Positions 9,711-15,748 of a stretch of DNA of 40,643 nucleotides are shown one piece after another (position 1 is the first letter of the stretch; every line of letters begins with the position of its first letter). The stretch is from the NCBI GenBank assembly GCA_900545625.1, contig UQZS01000011.1, positions 1 to 40,643 on the forward strand. The letters run 5' to 3'. This stretch comes from an uncultured Oscillospiraceae bacterium (lineage in GTDB: Bacteria; Bacillota; Clostridia; Oscillospirales; Acutalibacteraceae). The notes beneath the pieces were generated by a model, which was not told where the DNA came from, searched no databases, and saw only the letters and a list, made by a program, of their open reading frames with translations. A program made the translations under genes and the position numbers.

Positions 9711-10205
9711 TTAATGCGTGTCTTTCCTGAATATAATGTCATTGCTTGACTTTTCTATCATAAATTCACCGGAAATTTCAAACAGCATAGTGTCGCCAGA
9801 TAGATACAATAACTTCACTGTATCGCCCTCGATACTCCATGTAAATGAATCAGCATTAACAGAAGAAGAATAATCTCTTCCCTCACCATCTTCGTAAAAT
9901 TCAATCGATCCACGATAATAACTGCTTTTGGTAGGACCGAATTCATTCCAACGACCCACAACAGCGTTAATTCGAGCATTATCTTGTATTTTTTGCACTG
10001 CTAAGGGCATTGCTATGGATATTGACAATATTACGAATACAACGACGAAGCCAATCACAAAGTTACGAGTTTTTTTCTTGAAACAGCTCTTCTTTGCAAC
10101 AGAAATATTATTGTTTTTGCCATCTAAATCGATTTGTTTTTCACCGCACTTTTGACAAAAAACAGAATCCTCGTCTATTTGTGCACCACATTTTTTGCAA
10201 AGCAT
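9711..10205 (-). CDS. Small zinc-ribbon membrane protein
   Basis: A 164-residue protein: zinc ribbon (C3, C6, C17, C20), basic linker, one membrane segment at about 49-70, then a small beta-rich extracytoplasmic domain beginning VGRWNEFG. Its first 24 residues closely match those of the WG-repeat protein 93 bp downstream on the same strand (both read CKKCG, ED.VFC.KCGEKQ), and the domain opening resembles VGMWHIAG of that protein, so the two are related and probably co-transcribed. The ATG at 10205 was chosen because GAGGAGGATT stands just before it; the frame is open 45 codons further upstream without a matching site. No function is known. Confidence 0.75.
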   Translation of the reverse strand: MLCKKCGAQIDEDSVFCQKCGEKQIDLDGKNNNISVAKKSCFKKKTRNFVIGFVVVFVILSISIAMPLAVQKIQDNARINAVVGRWNEFGPTKSSYYRGSIEFYEDGEGRDYSSSVNADSFTWSIEGDTVKLLYLSGDTMLFEISGEFMIEKSSNDIIFRKDTH

Positions 10206-10209
10206 AAAT

Positions 10210-10359
10210 TTAATCCTCCTCTTTGTCATCTTTACCAAAACAATGCTTGCAGAAAAATTTTGAAGATAATTTACCAGCTTTTTCTTCAGCATATTCGCAT
10301 GCCTCAATAAGCGTTGCAAACTCTGGTGATGGTCGTTCACCGGAGTGCTTTTCTATATC
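10210..10359 (-). pseudogene. Decayed small zinc-finger-like reading frame
   Basis: The minus frame from 10359 to the TAA at 10210 reads as a plausible protein tail of 49 residues ending FFCKHCFGKDDKEED, with an acidic helix before it. It has no ATG, GTG or TTG and is preceded directly by TGA TAG at 10365-10360. Upstream of the double stop the same frame continues (GTIWCDTLAKANHI) back to another stop near 10425. It ends 4 bp before the next gene's ATG. This looks like a gene broken by nonsense mutations; a functional gene with a non-standard ATT or ATA start is possible but unlikely. Confidence 0.4.
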
Positions 10360-10471
10360 CTATCATATGTGGTTGGCTTTTGCAAGTGTATCACACCATA
10401 TTGTTCCTTATCAGACGATTACAAATAGGAGCAAAAATTGTTAGAATTATTTATAACAGCGGGGTGATAAT

Positions 10472-10801
10472 TTGAAAGATAAACCTTATAACAAGGTAGC
10501 TGTTGGTGAGCGCATCAGAAAAGCGAGAGAGTTAAACCGATTCACACAGGAACAACTCGCTAAACTTATAGATGTCAACCCCTCGCATATCAGTGATATG
10601 GAACGCGGAAAGGTCGGCATTTCTGTTGGAACGGTGATAGCGTTGTGCAACGCCCTTAATGTTACCTCCGATTACATATTTTTCGGCAAAGACATTTCGC
10701 ACAGCGGCAATTTTGACAAGCTGCTTTCGTATTTAGATGCAAAAGATATGCTGTATCTTGAGGATATTATACAAGCCCTGATAAAACGATATAAGTCATA
10801 A
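10472..10801 (+). CDS. XRE-family helix-turn-helix regulator
   Basis: A 109-residue DNA-binding protein. A Cro/C1-type helix-turn-helix covers about residues 12-67 (GERIRKARELNRFTQEQLAK, then HISDMERGK), followed by a short C-terminal helix region that may aid dimerisation. It starts at TTG 10472, with GGGGTGAT about 6 nt before it; no in-frame ATG precedes the conserved domain. It is divergent from the zinc-ribbon genes across a gap of roughly 260 bp to 10205, so it may control them; no operator could be recognised. It shares their AT-rich composition. Confidence 0.88.
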   Translation: MKDKPYNKVAVGERIRKARELNRFTQEQLAKLIDVNPSHISDMERGKVGISVGTVIALCNALNVTSDYIFFGKDISHSGNFDKLLSYLDAKDMLYLEDIIQALIKRYKS

Positions 10802-10831
10802 GAAGCGGCTCCGGCTTGGGGTCGCTTCTTT
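10802..10831 (+). terminator. Hairpin terminator after the XRE gene
   Basis: An 11-bp stem (10802-10812 with 10818-10828, two G-T pairs, 5-nt loop) is followed by only three Ts. It begins immediately after the XRE stop codon. Confidence 0.6.
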
Positions 10832-10967
10832 CACGGTTGGGGTCTTAAGACAGGGAAAAGAACACCCGGTTCTGCCGAGAGAGAAAAGAGAGAGCAACAA
10901 AAAAAGAGGGTGAGCGAAAAGCAAGCTCAAAGACACATGGAAAAAATGAGATCTCCCTGTCTATAAT

Positions 10968-10991
10968 GTAGGGCGCGGGCTTGCTCGCGCC
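10968..10991. repeat. GTAGGG-type hairpin repeat, copy 1
   Basis: GTAGG is followed by a 6-bp perfect stem (10972-10977 GGCGCG with 10986-10991 CGCGCC) around an 8-nt loop containing CTTGC. It shares the GTAGGG start and CTTGC loop with 11311 and 28634, while the stem sequence differs. Confidence 0.55.
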
Positions 10992-11099
10992 GAAAGGGCG
11001 GTGCGACAACAGAACAACCCGCGGCGCGCGGAGCAGAAAATCTACCGCGCAGCGACAAAAGGGTGCCGGAATCCGGAGGATTTCCATGCCCGCCCGCGG

Positions 11100-11134
11100 A
11101 CAGAAAGCAGAACACAGAGGTTAGAAGTCAGAAG
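11100..11134. repeat. Heptanucleotide repeat array 1
   Basis: Five phased 7-mers: ACAGAAA, GCAGAAC, ACAGAGG, TTAGAAG, TCAGAAG. The mixture of CAGA and TAGA units ties together the purine-strand arrays elsewhere in the window. Confidence 0.65.
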
Positions 11135-11180
11135 CGATACAGGAAAATTTCGTGACAACCGAAAGACCGTACAACTTTTC

Positions 11181-11245
11181 GGCGGCAAAACAGGGGGACG
11201 GGTCTATGCCTGTTTAGGCACAGAACCGTCCCCTGTTTTGCCGCC
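11181..11245. repeat. GGGGACGG palindromic repeat, copy 2 (long)
   Basis: Arms at 11181-11210 and 11217-11245 are near-perfect inverted copies (one inserted G and two mismatches) around the 6-nt loop TGTTTA. Each arm opens GGCGGCAAAACAGGGG and contains the same GGGGACGG core as 7078-7124. A roughly 65-nt single hairpin would form in RNA or single-stranded DNA. Confidence 0.85.
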
Positions 11246-11310
11246 CTGTCTTGCCCAGCGCGCCGTGTCATCCTACGTCGTTCCGTGCGACCGGAGTTCT
11301 GCACCGTCCC

Positions 11311-11335
11311 GTAGGGACAGCCCTTGCGGCTGTCC
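11311..11335. repeat. GTAGGG-type hairpin repeat, copy 2
   Basis: GTAG is followed by a perfect 8-bp stem, GGACAGCC (11315-11322) with GGCTGTCC (11328-11335), and the loop CTTGC. Confidence 0.6.
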
Positions 11336-11537
11336 GCGGGTAGATGGCGCGCCGCGCGCCGGGTTTCCGTCCGCCGAAAGCAGAGCTTGCTTGTTGAAAA
11401 GTGCAAAACTTGGGTGATATTTCCTGCTTTTTCCATTTTTCTATGGTAAAAACCGCCAAATCGGCGCGCTTGGATTTGTGGATTTAAACAAAAGCACAAA
11501 AACAAATAAAAATTTATAAAAATTTTGTATTTTCTGC

Positions 11538-11566
11538 TTGACAAAGCAAAACCGCGGGCGTATAAT
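11538..11566 (+). promoter_or_regulatory. Consensus sigma-A promoter of the LacI-family gene
   Basis: TTGACA (11538-11543) and TATAAT (11561-11566) are exact consensus hexamers with a 17-bp spacer. Transcription would start near 11573, just before the operator at 11577, so bound repressor would cover the start region. Confidence 0.9.
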
Positions 11567-11576
11567 GGTGCCAGGA

Positions 11577-11594
11577 TGAGTAATCGTTTACTCA
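11577..11594. promoter_or_regulatory. LacI-family operator O1 (autoregulatory)
   Basis: TGAGTAATCGTTTACTCA, an 18-bp palindrome with a single mismatched pair, lies between the -10 box and the ribosome site of the regulator gene. It matches the perfect palindrome at 12850-12867 in 17 of 18 positions. The AA-CG-TT type centre fits LacI-family binding. Confidence 0.85.
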
Positions 11595-11610
11595 GCGAGG
11601 AGGGGAACGG

Positions 11611-12633
11611 ATGAAGCCAGATTCGGTGTCGATCCGTGAGATTTCAAAGATCACAGGCGTCTCCGTCGCGACGGTTTCGCGCGTGATCAACAACAACGGC
11701 AGATTTTCCAAAGAGACCGAAGCGCGCGTCAAAAAGGCGCTCAAAGAATACAACTACACGCCGAATCTCGCTGCGCGGGGGTTACGCACCAAGCGCATTG
11801 CAACGGTCGGCGTCGTTGTTCCCGATATTACGAACGAATACTTTGCGCGCATCACCCTGCATTTGCAGGAGCGGCTGTTTGCGCACAGCTATTCCACCAT
11901 CATCTGCAACACCGACGAAAAGGCGGACATCGAGCGGCGGCATCTCGATATGCTGCTGTCCCAGCAGGTCAGCGGCGTCATGTATATTTCCGGCACGCCG
12001 CACGCGTTCGACCGGCTGTCGCACCTGCCCGCGGTGTTCATCGACCGCGAGCCGCAGATGAAGCGGGAGGCGGGCAATTACAGCCTGATCGAATCCGACA
12101 ATTTCCTCGGCGGCGCGCTTGCCGCCCGTGAGCTGCTGCAAAAAGGCTGCCGCAGGCTCTGCGTATTCAAATACCGCGACGACATCTCCACCCACAACGC
12201 CCGTGAAGCGGGCTTCCGGCAGGCGGCGCGGGAAGCGGGGCTGCATGACGATGCCGTGCACGTGGAGATCGTCCCCGACGTAAGCGTCCGGCAAGGGTAC
12301 GAAAAGGCGAAAGCCGCTTGGCAGGCAGGCGGCTTCGACGGGCTGTTCTGCACGGCGGACGCACTCGCCGTAGGCGCGTGCAATGCGCTGCGCGCAGAGG
12401 GCGTCGAGATCCCGGGGCAGGTCAAGCTGGTGGGCTATGATGATACCGCCATCGCGCATTACAGCGCGGTTCCGCTGACCTCCGTGCACCAATCGACCGA
12501 GGAGATCGGGCGGCTTGCGGCGGATACGCTTTTACAGATCATCGACGGCAAACAGCCCGAGCGGCGGCACATCACGCTCCCGGTGCATTTGGTGGTGCGC
12601 GCGTCCACAGGCGGGCAGTCTGAAGAGGCGTAG
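11611..12633 (+). CDS. LacI/GalR-family transcriptional repressor
   Basis: A 340-residue regulator of standard length. The N-terminal helix-turn-helix is at residues 8-28 (IREISKITGVSVATVSRVIN) with the hinge helix near 48-60 (YTPNLAARGLR), followed by a periplasmic-binding-protein-like sugar-sensing domain from about 62 to the end, including GVVVPDITNEYFA and VGYDDTAIAHY. The ATG at 11611 has GAGGAGGGG before it. It has its own promoter, an overlapping operator and a terminator at the stop codon. Its position 1 kb upstream of the alsE-alsK-rpiB-transporter operon, with two more operator cores in between, suggests that it senses a sugar or sugar phosphate of that pathway and represses both itself and the operon. 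The ligand is unknown; the ribose/allose/purine-repressor branch is the natural guess. Confidence 0.93.
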   Translation: MKPDSVSIREISKITGVSVATVSRVINNNGRFSKETEARVKKALKEYNYTPNLAARGLRTKRIATVGVVVPDITNEYFARITLHLQERLFAHSYSTIICNTDEKADIERRHLDMLLSQQVSGVMYISGTPHAFDRLSHLPAVFIDREPQMKREAGNYSLIESDNFLGGALAARELLQKGCRRLCVFKYRDDISTHNAREAGFRQAAREAGLHDDAVHVEIVPDVSVRQGYEKAKAAWQAGGFDGLFCTADALAVGACNALRAEGVEIPGQVKLVGYDDTAIAHYSAVPLTSVHQSTEEIGRLAADTLLQIIDGKQPERRHITLPVHLVVRASTGGQSEEA

Positions 12634-12646
12634 GACGTCTCTTTTT
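12625..12646 (+). terminator. Terminator overlapping the LacI-gene stop codon
   Basis: The stem GAGGCGT (12625-12631) pairs with ACGTCTC (12635-12641) with one G-T pair and a 3-nt loop, followed directly by TTTTT. The TAG stop codon lies within the hairpin. Confidence 0.65.
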
Positions 12647-12655
12647 ACCCAAAGC

Positions 12656-12667
12656 GTAAACGTTTAC
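12656..12667. promoter_or_regulatory. LacI-family operator core O2
   Basis: GTAAACGTTTAC is a perfect 12-bp palindrome identical to the centre of O3 but lacking the outer TGA/TCA. It lies just after the regulator's terminator, 194 bp before O3. No promoter is evident at it, so it may be an auxiliary looping site. Confidence 0.6.
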
Positions 12668-12786
12668 CCTATTAAATGACAAGATTCCCGTGGCAAAAAG
12701 AAAAAACGCATGGCAAAGGGAAATGCGCTTTACATTTTGCTGACGCAAAACGCGCTTTTCCGCGGCGCAGAAGTGAAAAGGGAGCG

Positions 12787-12817
12787 TTGGCATATGGAAA
12801 CGGCGCAAAGATATACA
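12787..12817 (+). promoter_or_regulatory. Possible weak promoter upstream of operator O3
   Basis: TTGGCA (12787-12792) and TATACA (12812-12817) have a long 19-bp spacer. If used, O3 would sit about 30 bp downstream of the start and block elongation. This is the best promoter candidate found between the regulator and alsE, and it is weak. Confidence 0.3.
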
Positions 12818-12849
12818 ACAGCGATGGCGGGGCGAGTTATTTTTATTTT

Positions 12850-12867
12850 TGAGTAAACGTTTACTCA
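12850..12867. promoter_or_regulatory. LacI-family operator O3 (perfect palindrome)
   Basis: TGAGTAAACGTTTACTCA is a perfect 18-bp palindrome, the same as O1 apart from one base. It stands 804 bp before alsE, in a region without another gene, so it probably acts on the downstream sugar/nucleoside operon. Confidence 0.82.
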
Positions 12868-12888
12868 AGCAGAGGGGCCGCACCTTCC

Positions 12889-13077
12889 GCAAACAGAAGT
12901 CCCCGCAGATAGAGTCCCCGCAAACAGAGTCCCCACAAACAGAGCCGCCGCAAACAGAGGTCTCCCGCAGGCAGAGGCTCTTTGCAGACAGAGGTTCTTT
13001 GTGGCAGAAGCTCTTTGCAAATAGACATAGGCTCTTTGCAGGCAAAGGCTCTCCCGCAGACCGCAGAAAGCAGAGCT
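12889..13077. repeat. Degenerate 15-21-bp tandem repeat array
   Basis: About eleven imperfect units run head to tail. The first half has 15-bp units of the type GCAAACAGAGTCCCC, the second half 16-21-bp units of the type GCAGGCAGAGGCTCTTT. Every unit contains CAGAG or a near variant. Apparent frames across it (12849-13280 plus, 12572-13264 minus) are low-complexity by-products and not called as genes. Confidence 0.75.
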
Positions 13078-13287
13078 TAAAAAATAAAAACGGTGTGGGA
13101 GATTTCAAACGCGCCGACAACTGCGCAGAAAGAAAAGGACAAACGCTTGCAGGGGCGGCGCTCCCCCGAACAGTATTTCCCGCCCCTATGGGGCGCAGGA
13201 TTTTAAAAAATTTTGCAGCCGAAAGGCGCAGCAAGCCTGCGGCTTCCATGCAATATTCCCGCACGAGTCCGGCTCTCTAAAATCCCC
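13078..13287. other. Remainder of the gene-free stretch before alsE
   Basis: The gap from 12634 to 13670 is about 1 kb. Outside the operators, tandem array, inverted-repeat element and heptad arrays listed separately, I see no gene, RNA or clear promoter in 13078-13287. Confidence 0.5.
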
Positions 13288-13461
13288 CTGTGTTCGGGCG
13301 AAGGGAAACAAGCAGCCGCACCGCCTGCGGCGAGCAAGCCGAAGCCTTGCGCGGCGGCGCTCCCGCCAGGCTACAGCCTTCCCCAAAGCGTGGCGCTTCT
13401 CCCGTCCCGGGACATTCTCCCTCTTTCTGCGAACCGCTTGTTTCCCGCCGCCCGAACACAG
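13288..13461. mobile_element. MITE-like element with 26-bp terminal inverted repeats
   Basis: Left end 13288-13313 and right end 13436-13461 are inverted copies with two mismatches; both contain CTGTGTTCGGGCG and GGGAAACAAGC in that order (read inward). The 122-bp interior codes for nothing recognisable. No target-site duplication was found at the edges, so it may be old or may be a structural repeat and not a transposon derivative. Confidence 0.55.
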
Positions 13462-13499
13462 ACAAGGCTTTGCGGCACGATCCATCCGCCGTTCTGATG

Positions 13500-13548
13500 T
13501 CAGAGGTTTGAAATCAGAGATCAGAGGGCAGAGGTCAGAAGGCAGAGG
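13500..13548. repeat. Heptanucleotide repeat array 2
   Basis: Seven phased 7-mers: TCAGAGG, TTTGAAA, TCAGAGA, TCAGAGG, GCAGAGG, TCAGAAG, GCAGAGG. Purine-strand orientation. Confidence 0.8.
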
Positions 13549-13614
13549 CGGCGCAGGAAGATTTCAGAAAGCCGAAAGGTTATACAAACATGCGATCTTG
13601 CCGCAAACTTACCG

Positions 13615-13656
13615 ATTCCAAGTCAAACATCTACCGTCTACTATCTAAAATCCAAA
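13615..13656. repeat. Heptanucleotide repeat array 3 (inverted orientation)
   Basis: Six phased 7-mers: ATTCCAA, GTCAAAC, ATCTACC, GTCTACT, ATCTAAA, ATCCAAA. The pyrimidine strand is on top, and the array ends at the ribosome site of alsE. Confidence 0.65.
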
Positions 13657-13670
13657 AGGGGGTGTTTACC

Positions 13671-14357
13671 ATGAAACCCTGTCTTTCCGCCTCGCTCATG
13701 TGTGCGGACTGGCTGCACCTTGCACCGACGCTCAAGGCGCTGGAAGCGTCCTGCGGCGCACTGCACGTGGACATCATGGACGGGCATTTCTGCAAGAGCC
13801 TGTACCTTTCCCCGTGGTCGATCTCGGTCATCCGTCCCGCAACGCGGCTGCCCATAGAAGCGCACCTGATGGTCGAGCGCCCGGAGGATTTTCTCGAAAC
13901 GGTCGCAAAGGCCGGCGCAGACACGATCGCTCTGCATGCGGAGACAATCGAGCGTCAGGCGTTCCGCCTTGTGGAGCGCATCCATGCGCTGGGGTGCAAG
14001 GCGGGCGTGGTGCTTTCGCCCGCAACGCCGATAGCGGCGGTCGAAAGCTATCTCAACCGTTTGGAGCTTGTCACGGTCATGACCGTGGACGCGGGCTTCG
14101 CGGGGCAGCCATTTTTACCTGAAATGCTTGAAAAGATCCGCGCGCTTGCGGCGTGGAAGCACGCGCACGGCAGCCGCTTCTCCATTCAGGCGGACGGCGG
14201 CGTGAACCGCGCGACCTACCGTGCGCTTTACGAAGCGGGCACGGAAAACTTCGTGCTGGGCAGCAGCGGGCTGTTCGGACTGGATACGGATATTTACGCT
14301 GCGTGCAAACGGATGCAGACCGAAGTGGAAGCGGCGATCAAGGAGGTGACGCCATGA
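13671..14357 (+). CDS. alsE: D-allulose-6-phosphate 3-epimerase (ribulose-phosphate epimerase family)
   Basis: A 228-residue TIM-barrel epimerase. The metal ligands of the family align: H32 and D34 in LHVDIMDGHF, H65 in EAHLMVERP and D175 in QADGGVN; D34 and D175 are the acid/base pair. It resembles E. coli AlsE more than Rpe as I recall them: ETI.RQAFRL, VMTVDAGFAGQPFLPEML, then AW and G.SGLF are all shared with AlsE. Family reaction: D-allulose 6-phosphate to D-fructose 6-phosphate; ribulose 5-phosphate to xylulose 5-phosphate remains possible. The ATG at 13671 has AAGGGGGTG before it. The stop overlaps the next start as ATGA. It is the first gene of a nine-gene operon, and its neighbours alsK and rpiB support the sugar-phosphate role. 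Confidence 0.82.
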   Translation: MKPCLSASLMCADWLHLAPTLKALEASCGALHVDIMDGHFCKSLYLSPWSISVIRPATRLPIEAHLMVERPEDFLETVAKAGADTIALHAETIERQAFRLVERIHALGCKAGVVLSPATPIAAVESYLNRLELVTVMTVDAGFAGQPFLPEMLEKIRALAAWKHAHGSRFSIQADGGVNRATYRALYEAGTENFVLGSSGLFGLDTDIYAACKRMQTEVEAAIKEVTP

Positions 14358-15280
14358 CACGGCAAAAGGCATATATCGGCGTGGACGTCGGCGGGACGTA
14401 TATCCGCGTCGGTACGGTCGGCACGGACGGTGTGCCGCAGCACTTTGAAAAGCTCGCACAAAGCACGGTATTCGCGGGCGGCGACCCGCCCGAGCGGCTG
14501 TGCGCCTTCTTAGCGGCATATATGCGCCGCCATAAGCTTACAAAGGAAAGCATTGCCGCATGCGCGGTGGGGATGCCCTCGTGCGTAGACCGCGAAAAGC
14601 GCCGGGTGCTCTCCACGCCGAATATCCCGCAGTTTGCGGGCGTGGCGCTTGCCGACATGCTGGAAGAGGCGCTCGGACTTCCCGCGTTTTTAGACCGCGA
14701 CGTGAACATGATCTACCGCTACGACCGCCTTTCGCCCCAGCTTCCGAAAAAAGGCATCGGCATCGGCTGCTATTTCGGCACCGGCATCGGCAACGTTGTC
14801 GAGATCGACGGCAGGCTGCTTTCAGGCAAAAACGGCGTCGCGTGCGAGCTGGGGCACGTCCCCGTCATGGGGCGCAGCGACAAATGCGGCTGCGGCAACG
14901 AGGGCTGTTTTGAAAATTACGCCTCGGGACGCTATATTGCAGCGCTTTGCCGGGAAAAATACCCGGGGGAGTCGGTCTGCGCGGTGCTGACCGACCATCT
15001 CGAGGACGAAGCGGTGCAGACCTTTATCGACAACATTGCCGTGGTCATCGCCACGGAAGTGAACCTGTTTGACCCGCATTATGTGATTTTGGGCGGCGGG
15101 GTGCTGCTCTCCGAGGGCTTTCCGAAGGATGCCCTGCTCGAACGCCTGCACCGCCGCATTCGCAAACCGTACCCGGATTCCGGGCTGCAAATATTCTTTT
15201 CCCGCACGGCGGACGCCGGCGGGGTGATCGGCGCGGCGATCTGTGCGCACGCGCGGCTGGAAGGAGGCGAGGGCATATGA
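14354..15280 (+). CDS. alsK: ROK-family sugar kinase, D-allose kinase-like
   Basis: A 308-residue ROK kinase. The ATP phosphate-binding motif DVGGT is at 11-15, the catalytic Asp D116 lies in LDRDVNMIY, and the ROK zinc site is H168 with C178, C180 and C185 (CGCGNEGC). The catalytic segment RDVN replaces the ENDAN usual in ROK glucokinases and matches E. coli AlsK as I recall it, as do ELGHVP, STPN.P and INLFDP-like NLFDPHYVILGGGV. Reaction by family: D-allose to D-allose 6-phosphate; phosphorylation of D-ribose, which has the same configuration at the shared carbons, is a fair alternative. The ATG at 14354 has AAGGAGGTGA before it; both ends overlap neighbours as ATGA. Confidence 0.82.
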   Translation: MTRQKAYIGVDVGGTYIRVGTVGTDGVPQHFEKLAQSTVFAGGDPPERLCAFLAAYMRRHKLTKESIAACAVGMPSCVDREKRRVLSTPNIPQFAGVALADMLEEALGLPAFLDRDVNMIYRYDRLSPQLPKKGIGIGCYFGTGIGNVVEIDGRLLSGKNGVACELGHVPVMGRSDKCGCGNEGCFENYASGRYIAALCREKYPGESVCAVLTDHLEDEAVQTFIDNIAVVIATEVNLFDPHYVILGGGVLLSEGFPKDALLERLHRRIRKPYPDSGLQIFFSRTADAGGVIGAAICAHARLEGGEGI

Positions 15281-15744
15281 CCGTGGCGCTGGCAAGCGAC
15301 CATGTGGGGCTGCCGTTGAAACGGGCGATCCTGGCGCATCTCGAAGAACGCGGTGTTGCCTACCGTGATTTCGGTACAAATTCGGATGCGCGCTGCGACT
15401 ATCCGCAGTTCGCCCTGCCCGCCGCAAAAGCGGTGGCAGACGGGGAATATACGTGCGGGATCCTGTGCTGCGGCACCGGGATCGGCATGTCGATCGCCGC
15501 AAACAAAGTCGCGGGCATCCGCTGTACCGCATGCAGCGACGGCTACTCGGCGGCGCTCTCCAGAGCGCACAACAACGCGAACATGCTCGCCCTCGGCAGC
15601 CGCGTGGTCGGCACGGGGCTCGCCCTGCAAATCGTAGATCTGTTTTTGGACACGCCCTACGAGGGCGGCAGGCACGCGCGGCGGCTCGAGCAGATCCGCG
15701 AGATCGAACGCAGCGGCGGCATTTCCGCGCAGAAAGGGGGCTGA
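15277..15744 (+). CDS. rpiB: Ribose/allose-6-phosphate isomerase RpiB
   Basis: A 155-residue RpiB/LacAB-type isomerase. Key residues: D8-H9 in ASDHVG, C65 in the CGTGIGMSIAANK loop, and H98 in LSRAHNNAN. The stretch AGIR...CS..YSA.LSR.HN..N.LA.GSRVVG follows E. coli RpiB closely as recalled. E. coli RpiB is known to act on both ribose 5-phosphate and allose 6-phosphate, so the enzyme fits either sugar route in this operon. Its ATG overlaps the kinase stop (ATGA), with AAGGAGGCG upstream. The 3' end is 4 bp before the transporter ATPase gene. Confidence 0.88.
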   Translation: MTVALASDHVGLPLKRAILAHLEERGVAYRDFGTNSDARCDYPQFALPAAKAVADGEYTCGILCCGTGIGMSIAANKVAGIRCTACSDGYSAALSRAHNNANMLALGSRVVGTGLALQIVDLFLDTPYEGGRHARRLEQIREIERSGGISAQKGG

Positions 15745-15748
15745 AACG

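Larger units (their letters stand above)
10832..11537. other. Gene-free stretch between the XRE and LacI genes
   Basis: About 700 bp with no credible gene: open frames here lack ribosome sites and recognisable protein sequence. It holds a purine-rich tract (10870-10950), a GTAGGG hairpin at 10968, a heptanucleotide array at 11100, a long GGGGACGG palindrome at 11181 and a second GTAGGG hairpin at 11311, and becomes AT-rich toward the lacI promoter. Confidence 0.6.

Noticed and set aside
12889..13077. Possible CRISPR array
   Set aside because: Units are 15-21 bp, contiguous and degenerate; there are no unique spacers and no cas genes nearby.
12849..13280. Plus-strand frame of 143 residues and an opposing minus frame (12572-13264)
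   Set aside because: Both run through the degenerate tandem array, have no ribosome site and translate to low-complexity Arg/Gln/Ser-rich or Leu/Cys/Ser-rich text with no recognisable family.
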